This document shows positions 27,003 to 36,900 of a DNA stretch of 64,000 nt, piece after piece. The stretch comes from a virus, in the IMG/VR virus record IMGVR_UViG_3300008108_000237, positions 1 to 64,000 of that record. One strand, written 5' to 3'. The translations under genes and the position numbers were made by a program. The notes below the pieces were generated by a model. That model did no database searches. It saw nothing but the letters and a program-made list of their open reading frames with translations, and was not told the origin of the DNA. The first letter of the stretch is position 1; each line of letters begins with the position of its first letter.

Positions 27003-28004
27003 TTAATTTTTGTTTGTGTTTCTTTTTTCTTTTCTGGTAAGTTTCATAAATGGTCGGAGGAAATTTACCCACGCTTCATCGTTTTTGGGTAGATACTTGA
27101 AAAGGCCGTCCTCCATCATCATCCTCATCAAGTTTTTGTGACCACGGTCAGTTGGGTCGATTGTGTCTGTAATCATTTGCTCTACAAGTACCTTACCCTC
27201 TTCAGTGATTAAAGGGTTGTGTAAATCGACTATTTTTTTGTTTGTTTCGAAGAATTGTTCTCCAAATGTACCATTTTTAGTTTTACCAATCAAAATATTC
27301 ACCAATGCCTTTGGTTTTTTCTTTTGCTCAATATTTCGTGCATTATCTAATATTTCCTCGATAGTGCATGATTTTTCCAACATTTGAGGAAATAACTTAA
27401 CCAAAGTTTTTTCTCCCAACATTTCAATACCATCTATGTTGTCGGACTTATCTCCAGTCAAAATTTTGGTTAATAAAACATTTTGGTGGGGTATGTTGAC
27501 CTTGTTGATTGTAATCATGTCTCCATACCTATAATATTGTTTGGAGGTCGGAGAATAGATTGTAACTCGTTCTGATATGAGTTGTGTTAAATCCTTGTCA
27601 GCAGAAAATATTATTACATTCTCATTGACTGAAATTTTGGTATAATACGCAATAAGATCGTCAGCTTCATTGTTTGTCATTTCTACCTGACGAACAAATA
27701 TTTCTTCGAGATATTGTTTAACTCTCGATTTCTGTTGCAGATATGACTCGTACTTAAACTCGTTCATATCTTGCCTACGATTTGATTTGTATTGGGGATA
27801 AATTGATTTTCGTACCGAGGAATTGGAAGAACCATCCCAAAACACAACAACCTTGTCGTGATTGTGTTCTTCCAAAAACTTTCTTAAGATATTAATAAAG
27901 TGATAGATTCCACCTAAGTGGTCTCCATCACTATAAAAATCTTTTACTCCGTGAAATCCAATTTTGAACAGATTGTCTCCGTCAACTAATAACGTTTTAA
28001 TCAC
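27003..28004 (-). CDS. 5'-3' exonuclease / RNase H, FEN family
   Basis: This 333-aa protein belongs to the T4 RNase H/T5 exonuclease family that removes RNA primers. Visible motifs are LLVDGDNLF with acidic residues at 8 and 10, EADDLIAYY near 114-122, FSADKDLTQL near 135, and the helix-3-turn-helix TGDKSDNIDGIEMLGEKT near 189-206. The only in-frame start giving the full N-terminus is GTG at 28004. The GTG lies in the 3' arm of a 6-bp hairpin (AATCAC / GTGATT, 27999-28015), which may restrain initiation. It is followed by the 150-aa gene and the helicase. Confidence 0.93.
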   Translation of the reverse strand: MIKTLLVDGDNLFKIGFHGVKDFYSDGDHLGGIYHFINILRKFLEEHNHDKVVVFWDGSSNSSVRKSIYPQYKSNRRQDMNEFKYESYLQQKSRVKQYLEEIFVRQVEMTNNEADDLIAYYTKISVNENVIIFSADKDLTQLISERVTIYSPTSKQYYRYGDMITINKVNIPHQNVLLTKILTGDKSDNIDGIEMLGEKTLVKLFPQMLEKSCTIEEILDNARNIEQKKKPKALVNILIGKTKNGTFGEQFFETNKKIVDLHNPLITEEGKVLVEQMITDTIDPTDRGHKNLMRMMMEDGLFKYLPKNDEAWVNFLRPFMKLTRKEKRNTNKN

Positions 28005-28033
28005 AACTCGTGATTTAAGTGTGGAACAATAAA

Positions 28034-29035
28034 CTAATCTTCTTTTTCTTCTCTTAAGGTGAAGTCACCATCTGCACCGATTATGTCTTTCCAATAATCA
28101 GCGTATTCTTTTTTATAAGCTTCAATGGATGTCTTTTCTTCTGAAGCTTCTTTACCCGCTAAGAATCCATGAGGTGTTACAATGATTTTACCATCCTCAT
28201 ATCCCAAACCATTGATGTGGTTTTTTAACACCGATACTTTCGTTCTTGTTGCAAATTTCACACTTCGTTTGTCTTTTGTTGCGGTAATTTTATTGGTTCC
28301 CGCACCTTTTTGATTTCCAAACAAAAATACTAATGATGAGTTCAACCATATTGCTTCACCACCCTTAGCTTTAATTTTTGGTTGACCGAATGGATTATCA
28401 GGTAATTCAACCCATGGTTGATTAACTATCACTAAAGTGTTTTCATACTTCGAATCAGCTTTACGAGAACCTGAAATACGTTGATTTATTCCCATTCCGA
28501 TTTTGTCTGCTAAAGTTGATGCATTGTGTTGTTTACCACCCTTTCCTTCAAAGGTCATTTTGCAAGGGACAGAACCAACTGAATCCCACAAAAACAACAA
28601 ACTATAGTCTAACTCACCCTTTTCTTGAGCATCCAACAAACTATTGATGTAATCTGTAATCTGTTCAATGTAATCAAAATTATTATTGAAGATGTAAAAC
28701 CCATCCCAATCCAACTCACCTGTTTCCTCATCTACAACTTCTTCGCATTGGAAACCCATAAGTTTGGCATGTTCGAAACTCCACTTTTGTTCTGTGATTA
28801 TGAACACAGGAAGTATACCCTTCTTTTGAGCATCTACCGCAGTTTTTACCAAAGCTGTAGTTTTACCAGTATCTGAATGACCTAAGAACATGTTAAGATG
28901 TCCAACTGCGGGGCCAGGAAGTCCAACTGCATCTAAAAAATCAGGTCCTAAATCAAAGAATCTTTGAGGTTTATATTTTGCTGAAGTTGAAAATTTTTTC
29001 TTCAGAGTTTCGAAATCATTTTTTTTGATTGCCAT
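28034..29035 (-). CDS. uvsX: Recombinase, UvsX/RecA family
   Basis: This 333-aa protein has a RecA-type ATPase core. Walker A is at about residues 50-60 (GHSDTGKTTALVK), Walker B near 145 (LLFLWDSVGS), and the L2-type segment is KAKGGEAIWLNSSL. T4 UvsX (391 aa) drives recombination-dependent replication and strand exchange together with gp32 and gp41, whose counterparts are adjacent here. There is no TATTTAT motif before this gene; it follows the gp32 terminator by 16 bases, so it is either read through or has a promoter of another class. Confidence 0.93.
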   Translation of the reverse strand: MAIKKNDFETLKKKFSTSAKYKPQRFFDLGPDFLDAVGLPGPAVGHLNMFLGHSDTGKTTALVKTAVDAQKKGILPVFIITEQKWSFEHAKLMGFQCEEVVDEETGELDWDGFYIFNNNFDYIEQITDYINSLLDAQEKGELDYSLLFLWDSVGSVPCKMTFEGKGGKQHNASTLADKIGMGINQRISGSRKADSKYENTLVIVNQPWVELPDNPFGQPKIKAKGGEAIWLNSSLVFLFGNQKGAGTNKITATKDKRSVKFATRTKVSVLKNHINGLGYEDGKIIVTPHGFLAGKEASEEKTSIEAYKKEYADYWKDIIGADGDFTLREEKED

Positions 29036-29050
29036 AAAAGATTTGTATAA

Positions 29051-29077
29051 AACTCGGATACGAAACGTACCCGAGTT
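29051..29077 (-). terminator. Intrinsic terminator or attenuator after the gp32-type gene
   Basis: The coding strand has a 12-bp stem, AACTCGGGTACG / CGTATCCGAGTT with one G-U pair, around a TTT loop, followed by TTAT. It lies 11 bases after the ssDNA-binding protein stop and 16 bases before uvsX. It would give gp32 a higher mRNA level than the genes after it. Confidence 0.8.
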
Positions 29078-29087
29078 GAGTTAATAA

Positions 29088-29939
29088 TTAGAAAGGTAAA
29101 TCTCCATCAGGTTCGTCACCTGCTTGAGGATCTACGTAAGAAGATGATTTCTTACTTCCTCCTCCGATGAATGTTTCTTCAACAGAACTATCACCATAGA
29201 CATATCCACCTTTGTCAGAGTCCCACTTAGGAGTTTCTCCTCTTGCGATTGCTTCAAGATATTCGACAGGTTTTTTGGAATATACATCCAACCATGTCAA
29301 TTCATCTTCCATCCAAGCTTTTGCTTGTTGTGTATCTTCATGTACAGGACTTGGGTCATCGTACATAATAGTGGAAACTGTAGTATATTCTTTACCTTTT
29401 GGAGTCTTTGCCTTGGCAAGTTCAATAATCAAATCTCTACCTTTTGTTGGGTCAGTGATGTCTCCTTTGTTTCTCCAAATCGGAATAATTTTGTCAAGAA
29501 TACCATCGTTTTTGAAGTTATGTTTGAATCTCCAAAATTTTGGTCCATCCTCTTCGTGGTCTCTATCAATAACTTTTACAATGTAAAACTTACGAGACTT
29601 ATATTGTTTTGCCAACTCTTTGTCAGATTCTTTACCAGTTGACATCAATTCTTCATAAACCTCATTTAGAGGTGATCTTTCATTGTCATTTTTTCCTGGA
29701 TCGTAGAATTTCTGCCATTGTCCTCCAACTTGGATTTCGTGATACCAAGCTTCCTTGAAAGGAGAAGACCCATCTGTTGTAGGGAGAATTCTCACTTTTC
29801 TTTGTCCTGATTTCTCTTTATCTCCTAAGATTAAAGCGAAATACTTTTTCATTCTTTCGTCTTGCGACATTTTCGATTGGGCCCCGCCCCCTTGCTGATT
29901 TTTTTCGTACTGTGCCAATACGGCGTCTAATGAACTCAT
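29088..29939 (-). CDS. Single-stranded DNA-binding protein, gp32 type
   Basis: This 283-aa protein has the gp32 layout. The N-terminal basic segment is MSSLDAVLAQYEKNQQGGG. The core is an OB-type fold with aromatic and basic residues (RILPTTDGSSPFKEAWYHEI). A flexible Ser-rich region leads to the acidic tip DEPDGDLPF, the typical protein-docking tail. T4 gp32 is 301 aa. The zinc-binding Cys/His set of T4 gp32 was not seen. The leader immediately before the ATG can form a small hairpin, AACC-TCAG-GGTT (29940-29951), a possible autoregulation site by analogy with T4. A terminator follows. Confidence 0.88.
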   Translation of the reverse strand: MSSLDAVLAQYEKNQQGGGAQSKMSQDERMKKYFALILGDKEKSGQRKVRILPTTDGSSPFKEAWYHEIQVGGQWQKFYDPGKNDNERSPLNEVYEELMSTGKESDKELAKQYKSRKFYIVKVIDRDHEEDGPKFWRFKHNFKNDGILDKIIPIWRNKGDITDPTKGRDLIIELAKAKTPKGKEYTTVSTIMYDDPSPVHEDTQQAKAWMEDELTWLDVYSKKPVEYLEAIARGETPKWDSDKGGYVYGDSSVEETFIGGGSKKSSSYVDPQAGDEPDGDLPF

Positions 29940-29975
29940 AACCCTGAGGTTCCTTTCAAATTGGTTGGTTTAGAA

Positions 29976-30641
29976 TTATCTGAATGATGTCTTATATACA
30001 TCTCTCTCTAAACCTCCGTTTGGTTGGAATGAGTTTTTGATATCATTAACATTAATATCAGTCACCTCGTCGGCAGTCAAAACATAATCATTTTTTCCTG
30101 TTAATTCCATTTCTTCTTGTTTGTCGTCAAAAAATTGTGAAAGTTTTTGACTGAAAGGATATGAATCATATGTTCTCAATTCCAATTTCTCTTGTGGAGT
30201 TTTTTCTCTGTACTGTTCGATTTTATTCTCAAGTGAATTAAGTTTGTTCATAATGTTGTCCATTTCTCCCAACTTAGATTGTAAATCATTAAGTTGATTG
30301 AAAAGGTTGTTGAAGTACTCTTCTTGTTTTGTCTCAATATTTTTTTGTGAATCAACTAAGTCTGTTATTTCTAATTCCTCAGTTCCTGATTCTGTTTCTT
30401 GCGATTCTCCCTCATCATCAATTTTTTCAACATCTGGATCGGAATCAACATCTATTGGTTGAGGTTCAGTTGTTGGTGCTGGTGGAGGTGTAGCATCAGA
30501 TGGTGCTGGTGCAGGTGCCGCAGCAGGTTCAGGTGTTAAAGCCGCTAAAGCATCCTCTTCAGCTCCAGCTTGTTCCAAAATATATCGATTAATTTTGTTG
30601 TGTCTCTCGATTTCCCTGAGAATTTTTTTATCTAAACTCAT
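29976..30641 (-). CDS. Acidic coiled-coil protein with Pro-Ala-rich linker
   Basis: This 221-aa protein starts MSLDKKILREIERHNKINRY, a short basic helix. Residues about 34-65 are a Pro/Ala linker (PAAAPAPAPSDATPPPAPTT). A strongly acidic stretch follows, then a heptad-rich coiled coil at about residues 100-150 (NNLFNQLNDLQSKLGEMDNI). The C-terminal 70 residues are charged. The product is likely elongated and oligomeric. It lies between a 74-aa gene and gp32 and could be a DNA-metabolism accessory or scaffold-like protein. No family was recognised. Confidence 0.7.
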   Translation of the reverse strand: MSLDKKILREIERHNKINRYILEQAGAEEDALAALTPEPAAAPAPAPSDATPPPAPTTEPQPIDVDSDPDVEKIDDEGESQETESGTEELEITDLVDSQKNIETKQEEYFNNLFNQLNDLQSKLGEMDNIMNKLNSLENKIEQYREKTPQEKLELRTYDSYPFSQKLSQFFDDKQEEMELTGKNDYVLTADEVTDINVNDIKNSFQPNGGLERDVYKTSFR

Positions 30642-30644
30642 TTT

Positions 30645-30869
30645 TTATCCGTTTAATAATGTTTTTATTCCGTTTGCAGTCTCAACTCTAACTCGTCTGT
30701 TGGCTGTGGTTTGATGACCAGCTCTTTCAATGAGACCATCTCTTTCTCGAACTGTATAACAATCACCTGTGTCCAAATCACAAACTTGTTTTGTTCCATC
30801 TCCGTTGTCTTCCTGAGAAAATCTTACTGATTTACCAAGATAATTATCTAATGCTGATTTAATGTTCAT
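30645..30869 (-). CDS. Small hypothetical protein
   Basis: This 74-aa protein begins MNIKSALDNYLGKSVRFSQE. The start at 30869 is preferred: a longer in-frame start at 30953 would lie inside the 2583-aa gene. This ATG also has a TATTTAT motif 14 nt upstream. Two cysteines (QVCDLDTGDCYTV) form a small hairpin-like unit in a basic protein. It is the first gene of a run leading through the coiled-coil protein to gp32. Function is unknown. Confidence 0.7.
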   Translation of the reverse strand: MNIKSALDNYLGKSVRFSQEDNGDGTKQVCDLDTGDCYTVRERDGLIERAGHQTTANRRVRVETANGIKTLLNG

Positions 30870-30883
30870 AAGAATCTTTTTAT

Positions 30884-30890
30884 ATAAATA
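30884..30890 (-). promoter_or_regulatory. TATTTAT promoter-like motif before the 74-aa gene
   Basis: The coding strand reads ATATTTATATAAAAAG, 14 nt before the ATG at 30869. It is placed exactly between the end of the tail-hub operon and the DNA metabolism operon. Confidence 0.5.
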
Positions 30891-30900
30891 TGTTGTTATG

Positions 30901-33900
30901 CTATAAAGTGAATGAATTACTTGTAGCGGTAAACGTACCATTATTGTTTGCATTTACATAAACAACCGATAAAACAAGTCGTTGAGTAGAATTGACATCA
31001 ATCACGTTAGTGTATTTTGTGTCCGAATTATTTGTTATGGTTATGTTTAATGGAGTAGTTTGGTTCGTTGAAGTGGCAACAAAAACTTTAGAAATTATAC
31101 AACGTGGGCAATTGAATCTGAAAGTAACAAACCCACCATCAGGTTTTCTAATATTATAATACAGCGGACCTTGGTAAGGTGGTAATGCAACATCGTTACT
31201 TCTCTGAATAAATGATAATGAACCTTCGGGTTGTACACCCGTTTCAGAAGATGGAATTATAATTCTGAATCTTTCTGATTTATAACTATTTTTAGGATTC
31301 TTTATTTTATCCTCAGGTATTGCCGTCAGAAGAATTGAGGCGTTCATTTCTAATCTCTTTCCTTTTTCCATTTCGATTAAGTCCTTGAACTCCGCATCAA
31401 TGAATTGTTGTCTTGTGATAGAAAAAGTTTGACCGTCAGACGATACAAATCCTAAAAGTTGGGAAGATTGAGAACTTTCAATCGAGCTTCGAGTAACTGT
31501 ATTATTTGAGCCCACTTCAATTGAATCAAAAGTATAAGTGTATTCGACTTGAGGGTTTATTTTCCATACCCCACCTACATAATCATTCTGGTCAATTTTT
31601 ACAGTTAAAATTTCAGTGCCGAGCTCATTATTAATTTTTTCAGAAACAAACATAGGTGGGTTAAGCATCGTATCTTGGAGGTTTGAACTTCCTCCAATTT
31701 TCTCTTGTTCTGAAATTGGTACAACCTCCGTTTTACCAACATTTTCGTTTCCACCTGCAGATGATACAGTAACATTTTTTAATGTCGGATTGAATGTAAA
31801 ATCAACCAAACTTTCAAATGTCCCATATTCAGTTGTCACACTTATTCTTCCTGTAGCAACATCTTGCCCTTCAGGTATTTCGATATTAGGTAAGTTGAAT
31901 CTTAAAGTTTCAGAATTGAATACTGTAATATCTTTCAGTTCTACGTCTTTATTAATCACTCTGACAGATTTTACTGATTCAAAGTTTCTTCCGTTGACTT
32001 GAACAATGGTTCCTGTATATCCAGCTGCAGGTGAGAATGTTGATACAACTGGTGGTGGGCAAGTCTGACCAACTTCAGGTGGAATCGGAGATGGTGTAGG
32101 TGTCACGGATGGTGAACTGGTTTCGGTGTCAGATTCTTTGTTTGTTTTGTCTAACTCAATTGATTTATTTTTACTTATCAATCCAATTTGAGTTGCTGAC
32201 GCTAAAGCTTTAGTGAATGTATCTCTAGTTTGTTTGAACTCAGAGTAATTTGTGTTGTAATATTCTTCGGAAATATTATTTTTCGGCCAAAAACAAACAT
32301 AGTATTTTGCTAATCCGAGTCTAATTATCCTCTCTTTATTACTTAACAATCTTCCACGCATGAAATTTATGTAAGAATCTAAAGAGTCAAAATGAGCAAT
32401 AGGTTCTGATGAAGTTGTTGATGGATTAGTTCTAATATTTACGCAAGTGTAATTTCTATTTTTTGAGAATTCACTAACTGATTCCGACCAATCTATACTT
32501 AAAGATATATTTGCTAAATTATTGTTCACCGCATAAAAATTACCAAGCCCTGAGTTTGAGTCTTGTTGGTATGTTCTGATATAAGAAATACAATAAATGA
32601 TAGTTTGTAAATCAACGTCATTTGGAAGAATCCTTCTTAACGCATTGGCAAAATCAGTTGGTGTGACCCCACTAAATTGTGAAGTAACAGGAACATAACC
32701 AGGAGATGCGTTAAGGTAAACTTCACTTGTAATTTTGAGAGTACACGAGTTAGTTGTGTCCAAAGTGTTCTCAGCTTTTTGCACGACTTCTGTGGATTTT
32801 ATATTATTAGTTGTACCTGATTTTGACGGTTCATCTTTGTTAATCAGGAGCAATTCTTCCAATTGAGTAATTAAATTTTGGTTAATACTTTGTAGGAAAC
32901 TATCAATAGCAGGTAAGTCATAAATTCCTTGTCTTACCCCATCGAATGTAGTTTGGAAAGTTCCTGGTTGAATTGAATGACTTACGTCAGTAATCATGTA
33001 AGGACCATTGAACATCGGAACGTGTCTCAAATTAAAATACATTGTTGGTTGTAAAAGTGCATTACCCAAACTAACAACAGATGCTTTGTAAGACCTTTGT
33101 TTATAAAGATTATATAAACTCACATTTTGGGTTGCAACTGCACGTCCTGAACTTTGGTCAACCATATTCAGAGTTGTATTAATTACTTCTGAAGTCGCAA
33201 CTCCATTATCTTGTGAAACTGTGAAAGAATAAAATATATTTTGATTTCTCAGTCCAATGTCGACATTGAATCCAACAACTTTGTTTGATAAAGCCCAATC
33301 TTTTTTCCCTTGAATATTTTCAATCAATGGGCTCTCCGAAGCTCTCCTTAGGTCAAATCCATCATCTCTGAATTTGAAATTTCCTTTAGGTAAATCCAAA
33401 TATTGAGATGGTTTTCCAACATAGAAACATACCAATTTCGGTGAAGCATTTCTATAATCAACATCTAAAAATGTTCCCCAAAGATTATTTGCGAATTCTA
33501 ACGAACCTTCAGGTTTCGGGGTTGTAACTCCAGTAACATCTTGAGCATTGTAAAAATTCACATAAGCTGGTAGTGGCATTACCGTGAAATTATTTTTGAT
33601 TAATATTCCACTAATAAATGTAAAAACACTCATCGCTTGATTCAATGAGTTTTTATTGAACATATCTTGTAAATCGAAAATGTCTATCAAGATAGTTTCA
33701 CCAATATTTCGTGAAGCCCTATCCAAAAATAAAAAGTCTTCAAATAATGTTTTTGTTTTGTAATCTCCTCCAGCAATCCACTTATCATTCAACGCTTTGA
33801 AAACCTCATATATTTCAACTTTACCCTGTTCTCCAGTTGTGACACTATTAATTGTTCTTTCGGGTAATTGTTGTTGCTCGGGTAATCCAATCGGTGGAGG

Positions 33901-36900
33901 TTGTCTTAAACCTGTAAGAACTCCGTTCAAGAAGTTGTTTTGTAAATCTGTTTCTCGTCTCAAATAATTCTCGAGTTGATTTTGGAATTGTAGTGCCGAC
34001 AAATTTGGATTGTTCAACTTTTGAGTTGCATACATTTTGATAATCGGAGCAAGTAATGTCACATTTTGGCTTGTAAATTCTATATTATTATCAACAAAGA
34101 AATCTGTGATATACGAACCAAACTGACTATATCTAACATTACGAATGGTTGAAAACCCAACCTCAGTCTCTAAAGCAGTCCATGCAGTTGGATTTGCCGC
34201 TTGAGATTCAGCCAAAGTTACGTTTCCATTCAATGTTGGTAAAGTACCAGGTGCATAAGGTCTGAACGTGATAGGATCTACAACTTGTAGAGTATTATTA
34301 TATGACAAGTAAGAATCGAAAATTCTTCTTTGATAAAATGATGGATTTCCAAATTTAAAAATTACATCATATTCCATAAAGGCTTTGATTCCACTTTGAA
34401 AAATTGTGTATTGATTACCAATTGTATTGAAAAAATACGAATCCTCAGTTTCTCCTTCTTGTTTTCTTGGAACCGTCATCAAACTTCTGAATAATGATTG
34501 GAAATTTTTGAAATTGGAATTCACATCTACAGGTGACTGTCCAATAGCATTTGTTTGTCTTGTGAAAACATTGCCAATCGATTTACAGAAATTCAAAAAT
34601 TCCAATTCAAAAGAATCCAATATTTTCTTTTCAAAAACTGAAAATACTTCTTCAATTTTTGTGTAGTTGTCTTGTGAAAGGAAGAACAAAGGAGTTTGTG
34701 TGTTTCCTGTATTGATAAAGTTGATGTAAGAATCTGGTTGGGGAAATGCAATTTGATTAGAATCAAAGTATCCATAGTTCGGTGCCGCCCATAAACATCG
34801 GACAGAACCATTGAATACACTTGGATTATCCGTCAAGTCAACTATAGTTTCGGGAATAGTTGTTTGACCTGTGACACAAGCAATGCTTGCTTGGTTATAA
34901 GGTGTTCCAAATGAAGGTAAAACAAAATAATCAGCACCTACTGTATTATCTTCAGGCGCACACTCAATTGGAGCACTCGGAGTAACATTAGGTAATAATA
35001 ACGACCAAGTTGTGAATCTAAGATTTTTACCTTGTTGTTTTACATCAACTAAATTTGAAGAACTAAAGTTATGAATTTTTAGTCCTCCATTGAAACTATC
35101 TTGAATTTCTTTATTGGTATAATCTACATACAAATCGTATCCATTATAAAATACGTTAAAATCATTAATTAACTTCGGATAAAATCCGAGTTCCATATTT
35201 ATTGATGCAACCCCTTCACTCTGTAACTGCGTGCTTCTTGGAGCATCATCATATCTGAAATAGTATATTTGGGTTGTAGAACTTGTTGGAGGATAATAAT
35301 TTCCAGCATAGTCAAAATTTTTCCATGCCGTTTGTAAAATATCTACACTCGTTTCCTTATACTTTTTATATCTGTGCCAAATCGATCCATACTTCAAAAT
35401 CCATGCATAAGGAAGTTTATGTATTGCACCAAACTTTTTTAACGATGATGATATATAATCCAAATCAGTTGTTACTCCATTTGAATATGATTTGTATTTT
35501 TCTCTTAAAGTTGCGAGTGGTAAAGAATTCAAGAACAAATATGCCGCTTGGATATAAGGGTAGGTGTTTCCAGAGATTCGAGAATTATATACACCGTTTT
35601 GTATTGCATTTATAAAGTATGGGGTGTTCAACATCGAAGTTGTACTTCGAAAATTTATCGCCCCTGTCGGAGTTACTCCCTGAACATATCCTTCAGTTGG
35701 GGCGAACTCATTCGGTGTTCTTGATAAGTAAAAGGCATTCAATCCAACAGGTCCATATGTCACGTTTGATGACAACCCTAACAAATCCAAATTTTGTGAT
35801 GGATTTTGATTCAAAAGATATGAAAAGTTGGTTACAGGTCTGTTGAAAGTATAATTGTAAACATCATTGAAATTAGAAATTATCTTCCTTGGTTCAAAAA
35901 TTGTTAATGACCTTTTTGTATCGTAAACTTGATTACCAACTGCAGAATTACTTTGACTCAGATTATCCAAACACCAAGTTTGGTTCGTATAAGGTAGGGT
36001 GTCGACAATTAACGGGTCATTTGCCGCGTTCGAAATTAACTTTCGTAAAGCTTCAGACTTAGCAGTAGTTTGGGGTATTCTTCCCAATTCTAAAGTGTTC
36101 AAAATCGCAAAAGAATTTTCAGTTATTACTTTGATATACGGAGTAACAAAAAAATCTCTTATGTAATCTTGATATGCACGACCCGTTCCACTGTTAGAAA
36201 TATTTCTGAGAAAATCGTTGTAGTTCGAAGAATTTAAATTGAAGTTTTTAAGTTTTAATGACAAGTATGGTGAACTGATTCCCAACTTGTTTTTTATGTT
36301 ATTAACTTCGGTTTCAATGTTCAACTTAATTAGTTCATCTATTTGATTACTATTTGCTCTTACAAGCCCTGAGTAATGTGAAGTTAGAAATTGTCTTTCC
36401 CATATTTCATAGAAAAATTTTATTTCCTCTTTGTTAGAATACGCTAAACCATTTGATGGAAACTCGATTGCATTTATGTTGATTATATTCGTATCACTTT
36501 CATTATCTAAAGGGGGAGGTGCGGTCGGGTTTTGGAATTTTTGTGTCAACCCCCTCATATACTCTTCCACAAACTCAACTTCAGGCCATTTGTCATACAA
36601 ATAACCTTGTGTCAAATCTACAACCGAAGGGTCTCCAATATATTTAAGTTGAAATCTACCTTTTTTATCTTCTGGTGTTTCAACAAAGAATTGAGGCCAT
36701 GGATAGACTGGAATTTGTGAGTTCTCAGCATTCACATCTAACTCGTTTTCCCCAAACAAAGAAAGTGGGTCTCTTACAACTTGTCCTACATTTTCAGTAT
36801 TTGGTGCTGATGTAGTATTATCTAGAATTGCATTTTTCCTAACAGGATCATATTTTACGTCCCAAGCTGTGGTATGTACATCATCCATAAGACGTATGAA

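Noticed and set aside
30870-30953. N-terminal extension of the 74-aa gene to 30953
   Set aside because: It would lie within the coding end of the 2583-aa gene and upstream of the TATTTAT motif; the start at 30869 fits better.
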